This document shows, in pieces, positions 43,284 to 50,097 of a stretch of DNA of 64,000 nt. The notes beneath the pieces are model-generated. The model was not told where the DNA came from. It ran no database searches and saw nothing but the letters and a program-made list of their open reading frames with translations. The stretch is from Jiangella alkaliphila (GTDB lineage Bacteria > Actinomycetota > Actinomycetes > Jiangellales > Jiangellaceae), in assembly GCF_900105925.1 (NCBI RefSeq), contig NZ_LT629791.1, positions 372,001 to 436,000 on the forward strand. Reading direction: 5' to 3'. The stretch's first letter is position 1. Each line of letters opens with the position of its first letter. Both the position numbers and the translations under genes were made by a program.

Positions 43284-44198
43284 CTAGGACCCGTAGCCGA
43301 GGTAGTTCCACGCCGCCATGACCAGGTCTTTGCCGTCGCCAACCGACCACTTTTGATGACCCTTAAATAGCCACTTCAGCTCGTTCGGTTCCACCCAGTC
43401 AGCATATGCAACACCGTTATCAAGATTCTCCCAGAGGTAGGCCAAAGTCTCGCGGAATCCGTCATCAAGGGATCCGTACTTCAGAGTCGCCACGGGCACG
43501 TTGTACACGAGACACTCCATGAAGTAGGACGGGAGGTCCTTGATGACCTGGTCGGCGCTTAGCCGGTTTTCAGCGTTCTTAAGGGCTCGGACGTATTCTT
43601 TGTACCGGCGGCCAGATCGATCATTCAGATTACGCCCGTTCCGCAACTGTTGCCGTGGCCAGTTCTGGATCTTCTGCGCGCCATCGGTGGGGAAGACGCA
43701 GCTCCCCTCGTGGAAGGTAATCCCTGCAGGATCGTCATAGCGAATGAATGCGAAGCTTGGCACAACGTCAGCACTAGGTCGACTGTTCGGAACGGCGCTC
43801 ACGTTGATCGCCACTGTGCCGCTGGTATCAACAGAGTCCTTGCCGAACTTGGCTTCAAGCGCGGCGCGCACAGCCGACCTCCAAGTGGCCGGCGTCCAGG
43901 GTCCGACGTAAGGTGAGTGCTTCCTGCCAGCAGGAGATCTGCCTTCGAGGTACTCGTAGTACTGGCAGTCCTGCAACTCCACGACAACATCGACGTCGCT
44001 GTCTCGGCGCACGTTTGTATTGTTCGGGTAGCTACCCTTTGTGTAGATCTTTAGCGTGCTGCCGCTGAATGCCGTGCTTCCATCGATCGCCTCCCGCACC
44101 ATACGCTCGGCCCGTTCCTGCTGTTGCTGCTCATTCGCGCTCGACGGCTGAATCCAGTTGGACAACAGCAGCTGCCGGGCCGCAGGCAACATCGCCAT
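43284..44198 (-). CDS. cdnA: CD-NTase (cGAS/DncV-like nucleotidyltransferase) of a CBASS system
   Basis: 304 aa from ATG 44198. Nucleotidyltransferase signature: YTKGSYPNNTNVRRDSDVDV has Gly55-Ser56 and the metal-binding Asp68-x-Asp70, with the third Asp in RPSADVVPSF (Asp143). The C-terminal half is helical (VIKDLPSYFMECLVYNVPV), as in the SMODS/OAS-like fold. On phage infection such enzymes make a cyclic di- or oligonucleotide that activates the effector, here the adjacent Cap15. The clade and the product cannot be told from sequence alone. Confidence 0.88.
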   Translation of the reverse strand: MAMLPAARQLLLSNWIQPSSANEQQQQERAERMVREAIDGSTAFSGSTLKIYTKGSYPNNTNVRRDSDVDVVVELQDCQYYEYLEGRSPAGRKHSPYVGPWTPATWRSAVRAALEAKFGKDSVDTSGTVAINVSAVPNSRPSADVVPSFAFIRYDDPAGITFHEGSCVFPTDGAQKIQNWPRQQLRNGRNLNDRSGRRYKEYVRALKNAENRLSADQVIKDLPSYFMECLVYNVPVATLKYGSLDDGFRETLAYLWENLDNGVAYADWVEPNELKWLFKGHQKWSVGDGKDLVMAAWNYLGYGS

Positions 44199-44352
44199 CG
44201 CCCTACACCCCCTTGCTCCGCAAGGGACGATAGCGGACGGGACTGACACATCGGGGCGAGTGCCGTCCTATCAACTGCTGTGTTCGACCACGAGACTCAC
44301 CGATGTGAGAGCCTGGAGCCACCAGGGGCCTCGCAGGGCAGGAGATCGTGGC

Positions 44353-45009
44353 ATGACCGAACGGCCGATCGAGCACGGCGTCGACGGCCTACAGGAGGCA
44401 CGCGACCAGGCGGCACGTGAGGTCGACCGTGTCGCCACTCAAGCCAAGGCCGCGACCGACGGCATCACGCGGATGGTCGAGGAGGCCAAGGTCCGCCGAG
44501 GTGCCGAGAGTCCCTGCCGCCGAGGTGGCGGATCTCGGTCAAGCCATCCAGGCCGTGCTTGGCACGCTCGGTGACGAACTGCAGTCCCTGCTCGACGGCA
44601 CCGCCAGCGATCTCGATCAGCTCGCCGGCCGGCCGGCAACTCGGCAGCTGTCGCCACGCCGGCCGCGGTCGCTGCAGTGCCCGACGAACTGCCCGTCATC
44701 AAGGTCTCAACCGATGCGCCCATGCGGCATCCAGCCCTCGGCAATCCGCCGCCGATCGCCATCATCGAGATCGACGGCGCCGTCCGTTACACCACCGACA
44801 GCCTCGGTCGGGTGATCCGAGCGCAGACGGTACTGATCGAGGTCACACCCGATCAGCCGCGCGACAAGTCCGCCCAGGCCAGCCTGAAGGACAAGGTCCC
44901 CGGGGATCACGCCGGGCACATCATCGCGCGCATCCTCGGCGGCTTGGGCCAGCGCCTCAACCTGGTGCCGAACCTGCCGGCGTGGCATCCGGCACGGCAG
45001 TCTTCCTGA
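44353..45009 (+). pseudogene. Frameshifted polymorphic-toxin gene with nuclease-like C-terminus
   Basis: ATG 44353 opens an N-terminal coiled coil (EARDQAAREVDRVATQAK). Near 44500 the frame shifts to +2 (VADLGQAIQAVLGTLGDELQ). Near 44637 it returns to the first frame (LPVIKVSTDAPMRHPALG) and ends in a domain resembling DNA/RNA non-specific endonuclease toxins: RYTTDSLGRV ... DHAGHIIARILGG, LNLVPNL. The last part of the nuclease domain is missing. Two opposite indels plus truncation make it a pseudogene. No immunity gene is recognised. Confidence 0.7.
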
Positions 45010-45031
45010 CGAGGTGCCATACCCTTAGACG

Positions 45032-45066
45032 GCACAACGGCCCGGATTACGGCCGGGCCGTTGTGC
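45032..45066. terminator. Strong bidirectional terminator
   Basis: GCACAACGGCCCGG (45032-45045) and CCGGGCCGTTGTGC (45053-45066) are perfect 14-bp arms with a 7-nt loop. It separates the toxin pseudogene from the convergent gene at 45081. Confidence 0.9.
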
Positions 45067-45080
45067 TGACTAAAACATGA

Positions 45081-45491
45081 TCAATCGTGATCGTGCCGGA
45101 TTGCTTGCAGAAGCCGTCCGGAGCCGTCGTCCAGGCTCCAGAACGACCAACCATTTCGGTTGGCGTTCACGCTCGGCTTGTAGTGTTTGATGACACCGCG
45201 CGCAGCTGACGAGGGCGTCTTGAAGCTACGCCCACTGAGCGGGCCGCCCGTGATGTCGATACGGGTGGTTCGCGGATCAAAGCGGCCATACGTTCGGTGG
45301 CCGTCATAGTCGGCGAATACGGTAATGCCGTCTCCCTCCGTAGGTACGGTGGCACTGGCCTCTGGCTGTTGCCTGGTACTGGCCTGGGCCACGAGCCGAG
45401 CCACGATCTCGCCGGCTGTCGTTCCCGTCATCCGTGCTGCCAGTTCGAGCGACTTGTAGGTGTCCTCGTCAACCTCGACGGGTCTTGCCAT
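45081..45491 (-). CDS. Ribbon-helix-helix / RAMA-like domain protein
   Basis: 136 aa from ATG 45491 (AGGAAGGGAG upstream). Residues 1-45 look like a ribbon-helix-helix fold (ARPVEVDEDTYKSLELAARM ... GEIVARLVAQ). The C-terminal ~70 residues resemble the RAMA/DUF4357-type module (GGPLSGRSFKTPSSAARGVI ... GWSFW, GSGRLLQAIR), which occurs with adenine-methylation restriction systems. It lies downstream of the R-M operon and may regulate it or read methylation. Both domain assignments are by eye. Confidence 0.65.
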   Translation of the reverse strand: MARPVEVDEDTYKSLELAARMTGTTAGEIVARLVAQASTRQQPEASATVPTEGDGITVFADYDGHRTYGRFDPRTTRIDITGGPLSGRSFKTPSSAARGVIKHYKPSVNANRNGWSFWSLDDGSGRLLQAIRHDHD

Positions 45492-45836
45492 CCAGACTCC
45501 CTTCCTGTTGTGATTGCTAAGCATGAGCAACATAGCGCAGGATTCGCGCATATAGCAAGTACTCTTCGCAAAATGGAGCAAACTGAGCAGACGCCTTGGC
45601 GAAGCCGCTGCTCACAGCCTTGGCCACGAGAGTTGGAGCGCAGCACGCACGCTCTTCATGGCCGGCCACGTCAGACGCAGCAGCGCGTGCTGCTGAGCTG
45701 TTAGTTGATGGTGTGGCAGCCGGGGATCGTCGGGCCCATCGGCGTTCGATGCGGCGCAGGCAGGGAGGTACGAGCGCGGACCGACCACGAGGCAGAGTGC
45801 ATGGATGGTGTAAGCGGCGTGCGCGACCCCTTAGAG
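45492..45836. other. 345-bp gap between the RAMA-like gene and the R-M operon
   Basis: It holds the promoter at 45529-45558. The rest shows no convincing gene; short open frames around 45,600-45,960 lack ribosome sites and family resemblance. Confidence 0.4.
45514..45558 (-). promoter_or_regulatory. Promoter with overlapping palindrome for the RAMA-like gene
   Basis: On the minus strand TTGCTA (45553-45558) and TATGTT (45529-45534) are 18 bp apart. The palindrome TTGCTAAGCATGAGCAA (45514-45530) abuts the -10, suggesting autorepression by the ribbon-helix-helix product. Confidence 0.5.
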
Positions 45837-47204
45837 TCAGCCCGTCGCGATCAGCGCATCAAGATGATCCTCAAGGATCGCGATTGCACGCCGCATATCG
45901 CGCGCTGCTGCTGCAAACCGTGCCCACGCATCCTCCGCTTCGCCGGCGGCGCCGTCGTCAATGACTGGCACACGCAAGTCCTCAACGTCCCACGGATTCA
46001 TGTGGTCTACGACGGAGCCGAACGAAAGCGCGTTGATCTGCAGGCGGGTCTGCCGAACATAGACAGCGAGCCAGAGCTCACCTGGGCGCACGCCGCTGCG
46101 CGGCTCGAGCCGCATCACATCGTTGCTCGCAAGCCAACCAGCTCTATCTGACGTCACGAGCGACGCGGCACCCTGTCGGCCCTCCGAGCGACCTACCGCG
46201 CCGAACACCGTCATACCTTCGCGCAGCTCGTAGTCTTCGGGGTTGCGAAATGATCTATCGGAGACGTGACGCAGGTTCACGGGGTCGAGCTGAAGCAACT
46301 GCCGACCTGACATGATGGCCCGCCCGTGCTCGGGACCCACGTAGTACCGCTTATACCTCACGGGCAGCGTTGCCCCAGCGATGTCTCCCAAGCGCACGGT
46401 GTCGGCGCCCCGCATCTGTTCGCGCACCGCCACGACCAACGGTTCGAAGTAGCCTGCGTCAAGTCGATCGACTGAACCGTCGGGGCGCCACGTCCAGCCC
46501 TCGCGCCGTGGACGGCTGTAGGTTGGCATCGGGAGCGTGACATCCCATCGCTGGGTTAGCTCACTCAGGCGAATCCTGGCCTGCGACGCGTGCGCGACAG
46601 ACTGCAGTACTAATGCGGATGTAGTCGCCCTGACGTCATCCGACACCACCGGCAGCGGCACTGCTTTGACGTCATTGACCGTGATGTGGTCGACAACTGA
46701 GCCGCTCTTGCCTCGCCGCAGCAGAGCTTGCCCCATCCTGGTCTTGAGAAATGCCAGGACGTATGCCCTTGTCTCAGCATCATCAATCTCTATGCGGATA
46801 AGGTCATGGCTGAGAGCGAATTGCCCGAGAGTCTGATCGGCGACCGTCACGGGGCCGAGGTTCCGCCCCGAGCAGGTTTGGAGGATGGTCCCGTCGCGAG
46901 GAACGAGATCTTCTACCCCTGGATTACGTTGTCGTGAAAGACGATCGGCAGGAGCCGGCAGAAAGTCGAATACATCGTATGGGCGCAGGTACGGCACACC
47001 ATCCTCGTCCGGTGCCGCGTAGGCTCGCGCAAACCGCGGTGGATCCCACACGTTAGCGACGTCACCCACCCGGACGACTTCAACCCCGGCCGCGCTAAGG
47101 GCGGCGACTTGTGCGCTCGCAGCCACCCCTGGGGAGGTGAAGAAGTGGGCATCCAGCCGGTCGTATGCATCCGTTGCGCCCAAACGGATGGTCGTCGTAA
47201 TCAT
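45837..47204 (-). CDS. Restriction-modification specificity (S) subunit
   Basis: 455 aa. Two target-recognition halves are visible, each starting with the same element (DAYDRLDAHFFTSPG near residue 12 and SVDRLDAGYFEPL near residue 240). Each half ends in a helix that would form the conserved spacer (LVLQSVAHASQARIRLSELT; FAAAARDMRRAIAILEDHLD). Two TRDs imply a bipartite DNA target. The start overlaps the upstream stop by 4 nt, so both subunits are made together. Confidence 0.85.
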   Translation of the reverse strand: MITTTIRLGATDAYDRLDAHFFTSPGVAASAQVAALSAAGVEVVRVGDVANVWDPPRFARAYAAPDEDGVPYLRPYDVFDFLPAPADRLSRQRNPGVEDLVPRDGTILQTCSGRNLGPVTVADQTLGQFALSHDLIRIEIDDAETRAYVLAFLKTRMGQALLRRGKSGSVVDHITVNDVKAVPLPVVSDDVRATTSALVLQSVAHASQARIRLSELTQRWDVTLPMPTYSRPRREGWTWRPDGSVDRLDAGYFEPLVVAVREQMRGADTVRLGDIAGATLPVRYKRYYVGPEHGRAIMSGRQLLQLDPVNLRHVSDRSFRNPEDYELREGMTVFGAVGRSEGRQGAASLVTSDRAGWLASNDVMRLEPRSGVRPGELWLAVYVRQTRLQINALSFGSVVDHMNPWDVEDLRVPVIDDGAAGEAEDAWARFAAAARDMRRAIAILEDHLDALIATG

Positions 47205-49192
47205 TTCTGCTCGCCAAGCCAGCGCAGGTAGGCGGTGGCGACGTCAGCGAGCTCGTCATCAATTTGTCGCTCAGAAACTTCAACGTTTTGAAGAATTTCT
47301 TCACCGGTCTTCGGGTCTATCGCAGCAACCGTTTCGACTCGGGTGATCGTCACGTCTTCGCCCGTCTCCGTGCGGCGGTACAGGATGTTGCCGCGCTTAT
47401 CGTGACCGATGCGCTCGGCCACGGCCATGAACACAGGGTAGTCGAGCTTACCGTCAGCGGCAGCTGCGCGCTCATCGGCGCTAAGGCGTCGGCCCAGAAC
47501 CATCGATGTCTGCGTATCGTTCTTGGGTTGGAACAGCTCGCGGGCCATATCAACCACGCCAAGCAACTGCACATTCTCCATCAGCCACGTGCGGACGTAA
47601 CCCAGCGCAGGATTGTTCAATATTCCATTCGGGATCACGATCGCAAACCGGCCCGTGCCCGGCTTGAGCAGCTGAATGCAGCGCTCAATGAACAAAATCT
47701 CCGGAGGCTGATTCTTCTGCAAGGTCGGGGTCCCGTCGGCACTCAGGCGCTGTGTCCAGCGCCCGTCGACCCTATCCCACATAGTTGCGAGGTCATACTG
47801 CTCAAGAAGCTCGTGATCGTCGATGACGATGTTTGCGCCGAATGGTGGATTGGCGACGATACAGTCGATCGTGCCGAGGGCGATACGACTAGACGCCTCC
47901 GGCGACCAAGATCGCGGATTGGCGAGCGAATTTGCTTGCCACAACCCTCCAGACCCATCATTGTTCATGACCATGTTCATCTTGGCGGCCCGGACAAGGC
48001 CCGGGTTGAGGTCGAGGCCATGAACCTTCTGGGTGAAGTACTCGTTTCGTCGACGGAATAGCTCGTCCCGCTCCTCGTCAGTACCGCGCGACGGATCGTG
48101 CCACTGAGCGCGTTCTTCTCGCTCGATATGCCCCAGCGCATGATTCATCGCCGTAATAAGGAATCCACCCGTACCACAAGACGGATCGAGCAGCCTCTCG
48201 TCGGGCTGAGGGTTGAGCATCGTGACCGCCATGCGGCAGGCATTGCGCGGCGTGAAAAACTCCCCTCGATCACCGCGAAGGTTCGACCCAACGATCTCCT
48301 CATACGCGACGCCCTTGACATCGACCGGGCTAGCTAGAAGTGAATATCCCTGGAGTTGGCTCACCACAAACGCGACCACAGGCGGCTTGAGGTCGATCAC
48401 AGTGTCCGAGGCGGCAAAGATTGCTCGATACTTGTTGAGTACCTTCGTCTCAAAGATCTTCTGGATCCTAGCTTTCGCTGACGCAGCGTTCGTGGTGCTC
48501 GTACGCTCCGTCGGGGTAACGTAGAAGTCCAGTTGCCGCGACCGTTCATCCTCGATTTTCGCGAAAATGATCTTCAGCAGCTCCCAGAACGCTTCCGCCT
48601 TCTGTTTTCCTTCGGTGCCAGCGATGTAGTTGTGGCAGCGGCGGAAGGCAAAGAGCAGGTTGTCAGCGGTCGCTGGCTTCAGGTCCTTGCGCTGCGGTCG
48701 TTGCGCCTCCGCCTCAGTCTGACCGTTCGCAGGTACATCGATGATCTCCTCGAAGGTGAAGCCACCACGGCCATCGGGCCGCTTCGCGATGCAATACTGT
48801 TCGTCGCCGTTGGTCCAGATGCCATACTGCGCGTTGAGGCATGCCGCGAGATAACTACGAAGCTGGCCAACGCCTTCTGTCCGGTTGCTTGGACTGGTAC
48901 CAGCACGTTTGGTCTCGACCAGGATGTAGGCGTTCTCCTGCTTGTGGTCCGCGCCGGCGGCGAAGACCACGACGTCGACACGCTTCCTGCTTGATCCGAC
49001 CTTGATCGGAAACTCGGGGCTACAGTCAGATGCCTCGTATTTGTACTGCCGAACCAGTGCCTTCTCGAGGTTCTGCCTGACGTACTCTTCGGGCGTATCC
49101 CGGACGTGCCTGCCCGTGAGGAAGTCTGCGACCTTGCCCTCGGGGATCGTCCCGGTAGCGATCGTCACGGGTGGCACGAGCTGGGTCGTCAT
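47201..49192 (-). CDS. Fused nuclease / N6-adenine methyltransferase (BcgI-A-like RM subunit)
   Basis: 663 aa from ATG 49192 (TTG 49201 possible). Residues 30-100 form a PD-(D/E)xK nuclease of the HsdR N-terminal type: RVDVVVF (Asp73) and ILVETKR (Glu93, Lys95). Residues 180-620 are a type I HsdM-like methylase with FFTPRNACR, SAM motif DPSCGTGGFL (336-345) and catalytic NPPF (448-451). Fusion of cleavage and methylation with a separate S subunit is the type IIB (BcgI-like) arrangement. No helicase/translocase gene lies nearby, so it is not a classical type I system. Confidence 0.85.
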   Translation of the reverse strand: MTTQLVPPVTIATGTIPEGKVADFLTGRHVRDTPEEYVRQNLEKALVRQYKYEASDCSPEFPIKVGSSRKRVDVVVFAAGADHKQENAYILVETKRAGTSPSNRTEGVGQLRSYLAACLNAQYGIWTNGDEQYCIAKRPDGRGGFTFEEIIDVPANGQTEAEAQRPQRKDLKPATADNLLFAFRRCHNYIAGTEGKQKAEAFWELLKIIFAKIEDERSRQLDFYVTPTERTSTTNAASAKARIQKIFETKVLNKYRAIFAASDTVIDLKPPVVAFVVSQLQGYSLLASPVDVKGVAYEEIVGSNLRGDRGEFFTPRNACRMAVTMLNPQPDERLLDPSCGTGGFLITAMNHALGHIEREERAQWHDPSRGTDEERDELFRRRNEYFTQKVHGLDLNPGLVRAAKMNMVMNNDGSGGLWQANSLANPRSWSPEASSRIALGTIDCIVANPPFGANIVIDDHELLEQYDLATMWDRVDGRWTQRLSADGTPTLQKNQPPEILFIERCIQLLKPGTGRFAIVIPNGILNNPALGYVRTWLMENVQLLGVVDMARELFQPKNDTQTSMVLGRRLSADERAAAADGKLDYPVFMAVAERIGHDKRGNILYRRTETGEDVTITRVETVAAIDPKTGEEILQNVEVSERQIDDELADVATAYLRWLGEQK

Positions 49193-49283
49193 AGCAGGCA
49201 ACGTTCCTTCGGCGGGCGACAGGTCCGTCGATGCTACTTGCGCCTATGCGACCTCCGGCGGGCAGGTCATGATATCAAGCGTG

Positions 49284-49490
49284 CTACGCCACGTGTCGCG
49301 GCGTCCGCGGAGCCGTACACCCCGCATGCCGGAGTGCGCTACGGATGCTGCTCGGGTGATGGCCCAGCCGCTCCCCCGCGGCAGCCAGGGAGAATCCGGA
49401 CTCGTACAACTCGACCGCCGCAACTTGCTCGCCGCTGATAGGACCCTGCCGTCGGAGCTTGACACCCGTGCTCGCGCAGGAGCTTCAGGA
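49284..49490 (-). pseudogene. Helix-turn-helix remnant (recombinase-tail type)
   Basis: An open frame without start codon reads GEQVAAVELYESGFSLAAAG, then ERLGHHPSSIRSALRHAG, to a stop at 49284. It resembles the resolvase-type HTH that follows some recombinase genes. The catalytic part is absent. Confidence 0.5.
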
Positions 49491-49508
49491 CCAAGATGGC
49501 AGCACAGG

Positions 49509-49566
49509 GCACGGGCCTCTTCTTGATCACGAAGCGTCGACAACTTCATGATCAACAGGCCCGTGC
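49509..49566. terminator. Long inverted repeat with A/T-rich stem
   Basis: GCACGGGCCT (49509-49518) pairs with AGGCCCGTGC (49557-49566), and TTGATC pairs with GATCAA inside. It may terminate transcription toward the R-M operon or be an end of a lost mobile element. Confidence 0.5.
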
Positions 49567-49701
49567 CTGCATCCTAGTTACGACACGCTCACGAACGCCC
49601 TATTCGCGCGAGTTCTAAGTGCACTACACGTCTGGCATTGTGCGGCAGAGTCCGGTCGCGGATCGGCTTCGCGGTGCGCGGCGGGTCGTCACCGGGCCGT
49701 C

Positions 49702-50097
49702 ATGGACGAGCAGTTCTCTACGGGTTCGAAGTCGTGTTGGGAGTGTGGCCGGGGGTTCGCGGCCCGAACGGTGACGCAGCGGTGGTGTTCGCGCCGGTGT
49801 TCTCAGCGGGCACGGCGCCGGCAACAGCGTGAGCACGGGCGAGCGGTGGCGGCTGAGCGCACACGGGTGTGCGCTCAGTGTGGGCGCTCGTGGGTTCCGG
49901 TGCGGCGTGATGCCAGTTTCTGCTCGCAGTCGTGCCGCGCGCGGGCGCGTCGTGAGCGTGAGCGCACCGGTGCTCGACGGCGTGCGTGTGGGTGGTGCGG
50001 ACGGACGTTCGTGCCGCGCAGGGGAGATGCGCGCTCGTGCTCGCGCCGGTGCGCTCAGCGAGCACGACGGGCGGAGCAGCACCGGCCGGCTGATTGA
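49702..50097 (+). CDS. Triple zinc-finger protein preceding the relaxase
   Basis: 131 aa from ATG 49702. Three repeats of a CxxC-x15-CSxxC finger: SCWECGRGF/WCSRRCSQRA, VCAQCGRSWV/FCSQSCRARA and ACGWCGRTFV/SCSRRCAQRA, spaced ~40 residues apart with very Arg-rich linkers. It resembles no protein I can name beyond the general treble-clef/zinc-ribbon type. The stop overlaps the TTG start of the relaxase, so it is probably co-translated and may bind the transfer origin or the relaxase. Confidence 0.7.
   Translation: MDEQFSTGSKSCWECGRGFAARTVTQRWCSRRCSQRARRRQQREHGRAVAAERTRVCAQCGRSWVPVRRDASFCSQSCRARARRERERTGARRRACGWCGRTFVPRRGDARSCSRRCAQRARRAEQHRPAD

Larger units (their letters stand above)
49205..49701. 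other. ~500-bp region with remnants between R-M and transfer modules
   Basis: It holds a helix-turn-helix remnant (49284-49490) and a long inverted repeat (49509-49566). Otherwise no gene is supported. Confidence 0.5.

Noticed and set aside
42623-44198. Pycsar system
   Set aside because: The nucleotidyltransferase has the CD-NTase Gly-Ser/Asp-x-Asp pattern rather than a class III cyclase fold, and the effector has a 2TM plus beta-rich layout.
45837-49201. Complete type I restriction system
   Set aside because: No HsdR helicase-nuclease gene is present; the nuclease is instead fused to the methylase.
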